Of a stretch of DNA of 64,000 nt, positions 47,685-56,000 are shown one piece after another. The translations under genes and the position numbers were made by a program. Origin of the DNA: Shewanella sp. MTB7 (lineage in GTDB: Bacteria; Pseudomonadota; Gammaproteobacteria; Enterobacterales; Shewanellaceae). The stretch lies in NCBI RefSeq assembly GCF_027571385.1, contig NZ_CP085636.1, positions 4,158,001-4,222,000 of the forward strand, in the 5' to 3' direction. The notes beneath the pieces are model-generated. The model saw only the letters and a program-made list of their open reading frames with translations. It ran no database searches and was not told the origin of the DNA. The first letter of the stretch is position 1; every line of letters starts with the position of its first letter.

Positions 47685-48026
47685 CTAATTTAATCCCGAT
47701 GTGATCTGTATATTCCCAATGCGGCAAGTTGTGTCATCACCATTGGTGTAAACAGTTACCGTTTTACCGGTGAGTGACATCGCCAGTGCCGTTGAATAAA
47801 CACGATTCTTCTCTTCGGCAGTCCCGGAAAAATATAACCAACCATAAGTTCCCCCACTGCATCTATCTGGCGATATATTGCCTGAAAGTCTTATGGCAGG
47901 ATTGGCCCCAGATGCCATAAGCGATGTGATCTTGCCAGTAGCCCAAGTAGTTCCAGCAATTGCTTGAGCTGCAAAAAACAGGTTAAGCACTGATACAATT
48001 AGCAACATCCAAAGTGAAGACTTCAT
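47685..48026 (-). CDS. Array member 26: small secreted cysteine protein, recently duplicated
   Basis: A 113-residue member with Cys56 and Cys101 bracketing VYSTALAMSLTGKTVTVYT. It differs from member 27 (50775-51116) at only 17 of 113 positions, 9 of them in the signal peptide. The flanks are duplicated too, so the copy arose recently as a roughly 446-bp block. Function unknown. Confidence 0.77.
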   Translation of the reverse strand: MKSSLWMLLIVSVLNLFFAAQAIAGTTWATGKITSLMASGANPAIRLSGNISPDRCSGGTYGWLYFSGTAEEKNRVYSTALAMSLTGKTVTVYTNGDDTTCRIGNIQITSGLN

Positions 48027-48050
48027 CTTAATCCCTTAATTTTTAATCTA

Positions 48051-48081
48051 TAAAAAGCTAATGGGCTCTGACCCCTTTATT
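48051..48081 (+). repeat. REP-like repeat copy
   Basis: TAAAAAGCTAATGGGCTCTG then ACCCCTTTAT. The same unit is found at 50701-50722, 51141-51170 and 51271-51297, inverted at 49910-49929, and degenerate at 46802-46828. It accompanies the Y1 transposase gene. Confidence 0.75.
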
Positions 48082-48093
48082 ATTGTTATTATA

Positions 48094-48957
48094 TTATTTC
48101 CCTTTTAATTTGTTAAATAGCGCTCTTGCTTGTGCATTTCCTAATTTAGCAGCCTCAGTCAAATGGAACTTCATTTTTTCAGCATTTTGCTCAGATTTAA
48201 AAATGACAGCTAGATTCATATGCGCCCGATCAGAGTTCATGCCTGATGCCTTTAAATAATAATTTTTTGCTTGTTTCCAATCCTTATCTAAAGCTCTCCC
48301 CTCGAAATACAGATCACCGTACAAAAGAATGGCATTTAGATTCTTAGCCTCTATAGAGTTATGCAAATAGAACTGAGCGTCTTTTATGTTTTTCTTTTCA
48401 AGTAAATCTAATGCTAGAAAATAATCTGTAGTACCCGTTGTATCTAAACTGCAAATCTCCTTAAATAAGCGAATAGCTTCTTCTTTATTCTCTATTTCAG
48501 GCAAACCAAAATACATATGTTGAGCATATAGCCTTGTCCAATCAACATATTGAACCGAAGGGTATTTGTAATTAAACTCACGTTCTAAATCTAAGTAGTA
48601 CATACTTTTGTCAAAATCTTCTTTAAAAAAGTACAACTCTGCTAAATTATGGATCGCCGACTTAGAACCTTCTTTATACGCTTCGTGAAGATGTTTTTCC
48701 GATAAACGAATACTCTCAGGGTCCTTTTTAATCAAGTAGAGCGCCCCAAGCATGTTTTTCTTCCACATAACATCATCCTTCAAGTTATCAACTTGTTTAA
48801 TAACTAAATCGACACGCTCAACATCATTGGTGTCAATTATTGATTCAGCGGCATCTTTAACACACTTAGGTTCACTGCATTTAAAAGCAGATTCAGTAGC
48901 TAAACTACAAAAACTAAATCCAAAAAGAAGTATAATTAAGTTTTTAAATAAATTCAT
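48094..48957 (-). CDS. Exported TPR/Sel1-like repeat protein
   Basis: About 287 residues from ATG 48957 (MNLFKNLIILLFGFSFCSLA, a signal peptide); an ATG at 48984 would overlap the preceding gene. After the leader come helical repeats such as KSAIHNLAELYFFKEDF and NAILLYGDLYFEGRALD, which fit Sel1-like/TPR repeats. It begins 1 base after the stop of the orphan Rhs C-terminal gene, the position where immunity genes usually sit, so an immunity role is possible but inferred. Confidence 0.75.
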   Translation of the reverse strand: MNLFKNLIILLFGFSFCSLATESAFKCSEPKCVKDAAESIIDTNDVERVDLVIKQVDNLKDDVMWKKNMLGALYLIKKDPESIRLSEKHLHEAYKEGSKSAIHNLAELYFFKEDFDKSMYYLDLEREFNYKYPSVQYVDWTRLYAQHMYFGLPEIENKEEAIRLFKEICSLDTTGTTDYFLALDLLEKKNIKDAQFYLHNSIEAKNLNAILLYGDLYFEGRALDKDWKQAKNYYLKASGMNSDRAHMNLAVIFKSEQNAEKMKFHLTEAAKLGNAQARALFNKLKGK

Positions 48958-48958
48958 A

Positions 48959-49933
48959 TTAATAACCAATATCCGGCTTACCAAATAACTTTTCTAGCCA
49001 TAAACTACTCTTTCCAGTGTAAGTATTTAACTGTGGAGTAGTTGCAACATGTACGTTATGTCTTATGGCCTGTAATTTTGGGCTATTGCCTTTAACACTG
49101 AGTGAGCCACAAACTCCTCCCGCTGCATGACTACAAACCTTGCCTTCAAGAGCAACACTTCCTGTGTGATCAACCGTTAGTGCTACAGGACCACCTACTG
49201 AAGCTTGAACCCCATTATTAGAAGCTCCAAACCCTGCACCAGAAACAGAAGGTCCCTCTAATTTAACGTCCTTACCATCATAAGATACACCCGCTAATTT
49301 TACATGTTCTCCTTCAACAGATATTTCGCCTTTAACTTCAGTGGTAACTAGTAACTCTTTATCATCAATAGAGACAAAGTTCCAACGATCATCTGCTGTT
49401 TCATTCACTACAAATTGAATAACAGCCGTTACAGCTCCATTTGCAAACTTACCACCCGTTATCTTGGAAATAGTTCCCCCAGCGATAGCTTGAATAGTTG
49501 CACGGGCCAATGATGTACTCGTTTGTATTTTACCTATCCCCTTCATCATTCCAGCAGTTATGAACCCATGACCAAACTTACCTCCTTGTACAACAGATAA
49601 AACGCCTCCAGCACTTGCATGTGCCAACATTTGCTCTGCTGTAGACCAAGCATTAGCTGTACCTTCTGCGCCATGAATCTTCCCTCCAATGGCACCAAAT
49701 ACAGCCCCTGATAGGGCTCCCATCATAGCCCCGCGCAAAGTCCCCGTTGCTATATACCCGCCTGCTGCACCAGTTATCGCACCAGCCACAATGGCGTTAC
49801 TAAACGCCCAAGATGCAGCCCAGCCAGACGCAGCTCCAGCTGTAAAATACGTTACCACAGCGGCGACAATAACTCGCCAATACTTCTTCACAAAATCAAA
49901 TAGCTTAACAAAGGGGTCAGAGCCCTTTAGCAA
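48959..49933 (-). pseudogene. Displaced Rhs C-terminal module (orphan Rhs tail)
   Basis: A 324-codon frame starts at TTG inside a REP copy (KGSDPF is REP-derived), so it has no natural start. The first 190 residues, with GGYIATGTLRGAMMGALSG, GGKFGHGFITAGMMKGI and GGKFANGAVTAVIQF, are the glycine-rich segment that usually follows an Rhs core. The remainder, rich in short valine/glycine strands with a GKVCSHAAGGVCGS cysteine pair, is the variable end. It has been cut from its Rhs core by the transposase/REP insertion. Toxic activity unknown. Confidence 0.7.
49910..49929 (-). repeat. REP-like repeat copy, inverted
   Basis: AAAGGGGTCAGAGCCCTTTA, inverse of the copy at 50701-50722. With that copy it brackets the Y1 transposase gene, giving the element inverted ends. 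Confidence 0.75.
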
Positions 49934-49983
49934 TTATCATCTATACTTAGCATCCAAACCTTACCTTTATCCAAGGAGCGGAT

Positions 49984-50673
49984 ATGCCACGAAAGCCACG
50001 TTTTTATGCCCCAAACATTACCAACCATATCATTCAGCGTGGCAATAATCACTCCGCTTGCTTCTTCAATGATGACGACTTTAAAATCTACATTAACGCA
50101 CTCACTGATGCGCTAAATCAATATAATGTAAAACTACATGCTTTCGTGCTAATGACTAATCATGTTCACCTGCTTATGACTCCTTCAACAACTGAAGGCA
50201 TCTCACAAGTAATGCAAAGTATCGGCCGCACTTATGTCAGTACAATAAACCGACTTTACCAGCGTACTGGTACCCTTTGGGAGGGGCGTCATAAAGCCTG
50301 CCTTATCGATAGCGAAGCCTACTTCATAGCTTGCCTACGCTACATCGAACTCAATCCAGTAAGAGCCAACATGGTTAAACATCCCAGCGAATACCCATGG
50401 TCAAGCTATCAATTTCATGGTGCTGGAAAACAGATTGCTTGCCTAACACCACATCCGCTCTATCAACAACTTGGCTCTACACCAGAGCTTCGGCAACATC
50501 ACTATAGAGAGCTATTCAATACAGCTCTGCCACCTGAACAAATCCATACCATCAGAAACTGTTTAAATCACAACTACCCACTTGGTAATGACAAATTCAG
50601 GGCCGACATTGAAGCCCATTTAAATGTGAGATTTGGCCATCTCTCACCAGGACATCCAGTTAAACCTCTGTAA
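49984..50673 (+). CDS. REP-associated tyrosine transposase (Y1/IS200-like, RAYT)
   Basis: A 229-residue HUH transposase. NHVHLLM is the His-hydrophobic-His metal motif; the catalytic Tyr is expected in the SIGRTYVSTINRLYQRTG region. HKACLIDSEAYFIACLRYIELNPVRA is the typical RAYT segment. AAGGAG precedes the ATG. It is the only plus-strand gene in this stretch and is bracketed by inverted REP copies. RAYTs move or maintain REP sequences. Confidence 0.9.
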   Translation: MPRKPRFYAPNITNHIIQRGNNHSACFFNDDDFKIYINALTDALNQYNVKLHAFVLMTNHVHLLMTPSTTEGISQVMQSIGRTYVSTINRLYQRTGTLWEGRHKACLIDSEAYFIACLRYIELNPVRANMVKHPSEYPWSSYQFHGAGKQIACLTPHPLYQQLGSTPELRQHHYRELFNTALPPEQIHTIRNCLNHNYPLGNDKFRADIEAHLNVRFGHLSPGHPVKPL

Positions 50674-50700
50674 ACCAAAGAGCTAAAAACTAATGTATTT

Positions 50701-50722
50701 AATGGGCTCTGACCCCTTTATC
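50701..50722 (+). repeat. REP-like repeat copy after the RAYT gene
   Basis: AATGGGCTCTGACCCCTTTA plus AT, the clearest copy of the unit, just after the transposase stop. Confidence 0.8.
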
Positions 50723-50774
50723 TCCCTCCATTGATAAAACTTACAATCTTCAGGCATTTAGCTCTTTATATACC

Positions 50775-51116
50775 CTAACTTAATCTCGATGTAATTTGTA
50801 TATTCCCAATGCGGCAGGTGGTGTCGTCACCATTGGTGTAAACAGTTACCGTTTTACCTGAAAGTGACATCGCGAGCGCTGTCGCATAAACACGATTCTT
50901 CTCTTCGGCAGTCCCGGAAAAATATAACCATCCATAAGTTCCCCCACTGCATCTATCTGGCGATATATTACCTGCAAGTCTTATGGCAGGATTGGTCCCA
51001 GATGCCAAAAGCGATGTGACCTTACCAGTAGCCCAAGTTGTTCCAGCAGTTACTTGAGTGACAAAAAACAGGTTAAGCACAGACAAAAATATCAATACCC
51101 AAAGTGAAAACTTCAT
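50775..51116 (-). CDS. Array member 27: small secreted cysteine protein, duplicate of member 26
   Basis: A 113-residue member with Cys56 and Cys101 and helix VYATALAMSLSGKTVTVYT. Mature part differs from member 26 at 8 positions. It is the family copy nearest the Rhs genes, separated from the rest by the orphan Rhs tail and transposase. Function unknown. Confidence 0.77.
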   Translation of the reverse strand: MKFSLWVLIFLSVLNLFFVTQVTAGTTWATGKVTSLLASGTNPAIRLAGNISPDRCSGGTYGWLYFSGTAEEKNRVYATALAMSLSGKTVTVYTNGDDTTCRIGNIQITSRLS

Positions 51117-51140
51117 CTTAATCCCTTCATTTGTAATCGA

Positions 51141-51170
51141 TAAAAAGCTAATGGGCTCTGACCCCTTTAT
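51141..51170 (+). repeat. REP-like repeat copy
   Basis: TAAAAAGCTAATGGGCTCTG then ACCCCTTTAT, identical to the copy at 48051-48080. It forms the end of the duplicated block with member 27. Confidence 0.75.
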
Positions 51171-51177
51171 CTATTAT

Positions 51178-51258
51178 AAATTCAGAGCCGACATTGAAGC
51201 TCACCTTAACGTCAGATTCGGCCATCTAGCACCTGGACACCCTAACAAACCTAAGTAA
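51178..51258 (+). pseudogene. Tail fragment of a second RAYT gene
   Basis: The codons read KFRADIEAHLNVRFGHLAPG and end HPNKPK with a stop, matching the last 26 codons of the intact transposase (HLSPGHPVKPL). The rest of that copy is gone. It is followed by another REP copy at 51271-51297. Confidence 0.8.
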
Positions 51259-51270
51259 ACCTAAAGAGCT

Positions 51271-51350
51271 AAAAACTAATGGGCTCTGACCCCTTTATTT
51301 CTTAGACCCCTTTATCTCCTTTATCTATCTAATCTATCGACCCCTTTATC
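51271..51350 (+). repeat. REP-like repeat copy plus degenerate GACCCCTTTAT repeats
   Basis: One full copy (AACTAATGGGCTCTGACCCC then TTTAT) is followed by two shorter GACCCCTTTAT units at about 51304 and 51338. It seems a local expansion of the repeat's end. Confidence 0.65.
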
Positions 51351-51387
51351 TCTAATAGACTCACCTAAGCGGAGAAGAATCCAAAAA

Positions 51388-51789
51388 TTAATTAACTGAT
51401 GCTATAGGTCTAGGATCATCTTTAGGTGAAAAAATAATATCAACCATAAAATCATTCTTTTTATTTGAATAACTAAAGGTATTTTCTCTTGTTGTATAAA
51501 CCTCATTAATTCCCAGCTGTTCATGAATGATTTTAATAAATTTATGGCCTAAAAAGTTTGAATCGACTTTGACTATAACTGGCCCTATGGAAGTTGCAAA
51601 TTCTTGTTCATACCTTAGCCTATGAAAATAAAAGATAATGCATATTAAAAATACTGAAATGACGTACTCAACTCCTCCCCACTTCATAAGACCAATAACT
51701 GCAGCAATTAAACAAGCTGGTATTGAAATAGCTAGCTTTATAATATTAACAAGTAAACTCGTCTTTAATTGAACATATTTTTTTTGCAT
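51388..51789 (-). CDS. Hypothetical small membrane protein after the Rhs genes
   Basis: A 133-residue protein with two membrane helices (about residues 10-35 and 43-56) and a soluble C-terminal domain. It begins 13 bp after the second Rhs gene. That place, right after an Rhs variable tail, is where cognate immunity genes are found, so it is a candidate; no family is recognised. Confidence 0.65.
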   Translation of the reverse strand: MQKKYVQLKTSLLVNIIKLAISIPACLIAAVIGLMKWGGVEYVISVFLICIIFYFHRLRYEQEFATSIGPVIVKVDSNFLGHKFIKIIHEQLGINEVYTTRENTFSYSNKKNDFMVDIIFSPKDDPRPIASVN

Positions 51790-51802
51790 GGTTCAATAAC
51801 CT

Positions 51803-53014
51803 TTAATTATTGCCGAGTTCATCAACATGAGCTGAATTCAAAACATTAACAGTTTCCGCTGTAGCGGCAGCAGCTTTATCAGTGAATTTTATCGCTTTAG
51901 CAGCCTTATCTACAACCCCTCCCAAAGTACCTAATGCACCCGCAGCTAAAACCTCACCACCATTAACTTTGCTAAACCCTTCCGATACTGCACTTGCTGT
52001 GGAAGATAGCGTAGATTCAACAGACGATGTATCTATTTTACTTGTATCAGTGTTAGCCATTGTTTGCCCAGCAGCTTCACCGATAGCACTACTAGCTGCA
52101 CTCACGGCCACACTTGCAATCAATGATGGAGCTAAAGAAGCGCCAAAAGTTGCTCCCGCTAACCCACCAACGGCTCCTCCAGAAATGGCTCCTGCAAATA
52201 TTTGCTTAGCATCACCACCATTTAGAGCGGCCGACACTCCTCCTCCTACGGCACCAACTATTCCACCTAAAATAGCTAATGGGTTTTCACCATCAGGATC
52301 AATATATTTGTAAGGATTATTATTCGCATATGCATAACGGTTAAAACTATGTACATCCCTAAATGGCAGAGGATCATTCGAATAAAACCTTCCAATCAAG
52401 GGGTCATAGTATCGTGCCTGCATATAGGTAAGACCTAGATCTTCATCTTGCAGGTGCCCCGTATAGCCGATACCCGCTTTTTCGCCGCCAAGGCGCTTAC
52501 CAAATGGCTCATAGACACTACGACGAGCCACTTGGCCTGCTTCATCAGTCTCCATCACTGGTGTACCCAACATATCGGTATGCTGATAGGTCACCTTAGA
52601 GCTACGTGATACCGTGCCCGCTAGATACCCCACACCACATTGATGATTGGCATTACAAGCTTGCACCTCTATGGTATTACTCCCCAACGACAAGCCAGCC
52701 AAGTCGTAACTGGTTCCGAATACCTTAATAATGCGCTTTTTACCATCTTCATCGGTGATGATGATTTGGTAATAACTTGCATTCGTCACCGCTGACCAAT
52801 TGAGGTTATAACTGCCATCAGTCGTGGTGCTAGTCACACTCCCGGTGCTACTTGAAGGCATAATGGGAATAAAGGTGGTGATATCCCCAACAGCAATCGG
52901 AATAAATACCGTTTGCCCTTGGCTTGCTTGTGATTGAAAAGACAGTAAAGCGACTGACAAAACAAGCGCAACAAATGAATTAATGGCAAACCGAGTGAAC
53001 ATTAATATTTTCAT
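51803..53014 (-). CDS. Rhs core-end protein with own signal peptide (second half of split Rhs)
   Basis: A 403-residue secreted protein. Signal peptide (ending QSQASQ), a fibronectin/Ig-like domain (about residues 45-135), then the Rhs-associated core end: YQHTDMLGTPVMETDEAG, YEPFGKRLGG, and YMQARYYDPLIGRFYSNDP. After NPYKYIDPDGENP begins the variable tail, a glycine/alanine-rich region with several hydrophobic stretches. Its ATG overlaps the stop of the large YD-repeat gene as TAATG, so the two are translationally coupled and together resemble one Rhs protein. Tail activity unknown. Confidence 0.85.
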   Translation of the reverse strand: MKILMFTRFAINSFVALVLSVALLSFQSQASQGQTVFIPIAVGDITTFIPIMPSSSTGSVTSTTTDGSYNLNWSAVTNASYYQIIITDEDGKKRIIKVFGTSYDLAGLSLGSNTIEVQACNANHQCGVGYLAGTVSRSSKVTYQHTDMLGTPVMETDEAGQVARRSVYEPFGKRLGGEKAGIGYTGHLQDEDLGLTYMQARYYDPLIGRFYSNDPLPFRDVHSFNRYAYANNNPYKYIDPDGENPLAILGGIVGAVGGGVSAALNGGDAKQIFAGAISGGAVGGLAGATFGASLAPSLIASVAVSAASSAIGEAAGQTMANTDTSKIDTSSVESTLSSTASAVSEGFSKVNGGEVLAAGALGTLGGVVDKAAKAIKFTDKAAAATAETVNVLNSAHVDELGNN

Positions 53015-56000
53015 TAGTATTCATCTCCATTGCCTGCATACGCAAATTTAGTCGTAGTGCCACCACTGCTACTACAAGTCAAGTTAGCTTCATAACCCGC
53101 ACCTTCATTTTCGAAGTAAATGCCCATATTGCTGGTGCCAGAAAGTGTTGAGTGTAAAGAGCCATTTCGAAAAACTCTGCCTGTACAGCTGTCAGCATTG
53201 CTTGTTGTCCATGACAACTTGTACGCATCAGCTGGAGGAATTGGAGGAAATGGGTTCGCTGACTGACACACCGTACCTTTAGGGCAATCACCACCGCTAC
53301 CTCCACCACCAGAAAATATAAGACTAATACTCGGTTTCAGCGCTGGGGGAGGCGGAGGTGTGTACGTACCTCTATGCTCGACCTCTGCAATCAACTGCTT
53401 ACCCAGATAGAGGGTATCTGTTTTATCACCATTGGCATTTTGGCGATAAAGCAGTTGCCCAGCTTGACTGTAAACACTGTGATCCTCATTCTTTTTTACT
53501 CGACGATTGTGGCCATCATAGCGATAGGGAATACCTTTGGCTCTAGTGACTTGATTAGCACGGTTGAAATCTAAACCATAGCGACCATTGTGAGTCACAC
53601 TACCGCGCGTATCATATGTATAATTGTAAGCATAAGCTCCGCTGAGGTTATTGAGACGATTAAGCGTATTATAGTGGTAAGTAATTGATGAGCCACTAAT
53701 ACTGCGGGTTTTGATATTACCTAAACCATCATAAGTGTAACTTCCAGCCCCCCACTTACCATCAGCTGACTCTAAGCGGTCTAGCCCGTCATAACTCATG
53801 TTGCCGATGTCATTGCTGCGGTCAACCCAATCAATTAACCTTGATAAATTATCATTTTGGTCATAACTGGGGTCTAATCGCAGTTGGTAGGCCGCTCCAT
53901 TAACATCAGAGATTTCATCGATACGGCCTGTAGTGTCTAAAGCCACCTTGCGCACCATTCCATTACCATAGGTCAACTGTTTTAACTGGCCATTGGGATG
54001 ATATTTAACATTACTGGCATAATTGACAGCACCTTCACTCGTCTTGGTTGGCTGCCCTAAAGCATTAGGCGAGTAATTGACTGTTCGGCCTGATGGATAT
54101 TTTAGTGACGATACCGTCCCCAAACTGTTATACCCCCAATCCAGCACAAAGCTTTTACCGTCGATGGACAGGGTTTCTTTGTCTATGAGGTTAAGTGAGT
54201 TATACAAGTAACTCCAACTAATGGCACTACTACCACTGCCGGAGGTTAGGCTTGCTAAGTTACCATTAGCATCATAGCCATAGGTATTATCAGGTGTGGT
54301 ATCGGGGAAGTTCTCGGTTTTCAATTGCCCCAGATTGTTATACCCCAAAATCACTTTGTGTGATGGGGGAACCGATGACGCTGCACAACTATCATGGCCT
54401 CCATCTGTCCCTTCTGCCCGCCAAATAAGTTGACGCTGTGCGTTATAATCATAGGCTGTTACACCAGTCTCAGGGCGATAGGTTTTACACAGTTGCTGAT
54501 AGCCATCGTACAAGCGCTTCTCAGTTACAGTGCCCTGTGTGATCGACTTCACTTGACCGAATTTATTGTACGCGATGCTGGTATCATCACCGTCAGGAGT
54601 GTCAATTAACGTCGGCTTGACAAAGCTCGGGCTGCCATATGCCAAATAGCGGGTTGTTGTTACATTGCCTTTGGCATCAGTGACTTTAATTTTATTACCT
54701 GGAAGATACTCATGAGTAGTAGCCGCATTGTCACTCGTTCGAGTAACAGTATCGACTCGGCCTAATTCATCATATGCCGTGACCATGCCAGCCGTAGCAC
54801 TAGCATTACCGCTGGGGAAAGATTGCAAAATCGGACGATTAGCATAATCAAAACTGTTACGTTGATAGGCAGTAGTAGAGAAATCACTTCTATCTTTCGT
54901 TCGTGTAAACGTTGGGCGCAATAAACCATCATGGTAAACTCTTTGTTCAAAATTACTCTGTGTAATGGTTTGCTTAAGCTGACCTATTTCGATATCACTG
55001 CCGTTAAGCCCATCGTTTGCCGTTGTTACCTTGGCATAACTGATAATTTTGTCAGACCAAGCACCATTAGCATAATCTACTTTCGTTAACCAACCGATAG
55101 GGTTATAACTGTAATTGGTTTTGTTGCCGTTAAAATCTGTCACGCTTTTAGTCGTACTGTCACTGTTAACTTCAATTTTAGCAATTATTGTATTACTGGT
55201 GCTCCCATTTACAGTATTACAACCATGAGTGCTTGCACATGGCATGGTAATTTTACGGGCTTTACCACGATAATAATCTTCATATTGCTCAAAGCGATTT
55301 AAGCCACTATAAGTGATTTGCTTTAAATTACCATCTGAGTGGTAGGTATTGGTTGAAACTAACCGACCAAATGTCTTTTTTTGGTAAGGTAACAAGCTAC
55401 TATTGTATGTTGTTTCTTTATAAGGGCTCCCAAAACTAGAGGTGCTGGATATATATTGTTTAATCGGTAAATTTAGTATCCAGTTATTTTTATCATGTTG
55501 ATACTCTATTTTCCTGTATTTTTTCTCAGAAAATACCGTTGATGACTCTGAAGTTATCAAAGGACGACCAAATTTATTAAACTCAACCACATCACTTACG
55601 AATACATCGTCATCATAAATAGATGTCGTTTTAGTTTTAATCCCATTTGCCCGCTTTGAATAATTATTATAAAAATCACTATTCACGGGGTATCCATTGA
55701 ACTCTGGAGCATCAAATTCATATTGAACTTGCTCTACTAAAGTATTACTCTCATCAAGTTTTTCTACTGCTTCAATCTTACCCTCTTTCCATGACCAAGA
55801 ATCTCTGTTTACGTAATAAACTATTTTGGATAGGTCGGGGTTTGTAACTGTTGTCGTTCTATGTAGGAGCCTGTCTATATTACTTGGGATATCTCCCACC
55901 AAGTCTTGGAAGCGCTCTCTAGTTTTCCTCCTATAGTGGCCAGAGTTTTCAGAGTATGAATACTGCCATACATATTCATCACTTAATACATTCAACGTTT

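Noticed and set aside
49710..50048. Plus-strand ORF 49689-50048 overlapping the RAYT start
   Set aside because: It is antisense to the orphan Rhs tail and out of frame with the transposase, whose AAGGAG and ATG are clear.
51271..51350. Possible CRISPR-like repeat run (GACCCCTTTAT units)
   Set aside because: Spacing is irregular, units are short and degenerate, and they match the REP element; no cas gene is present.
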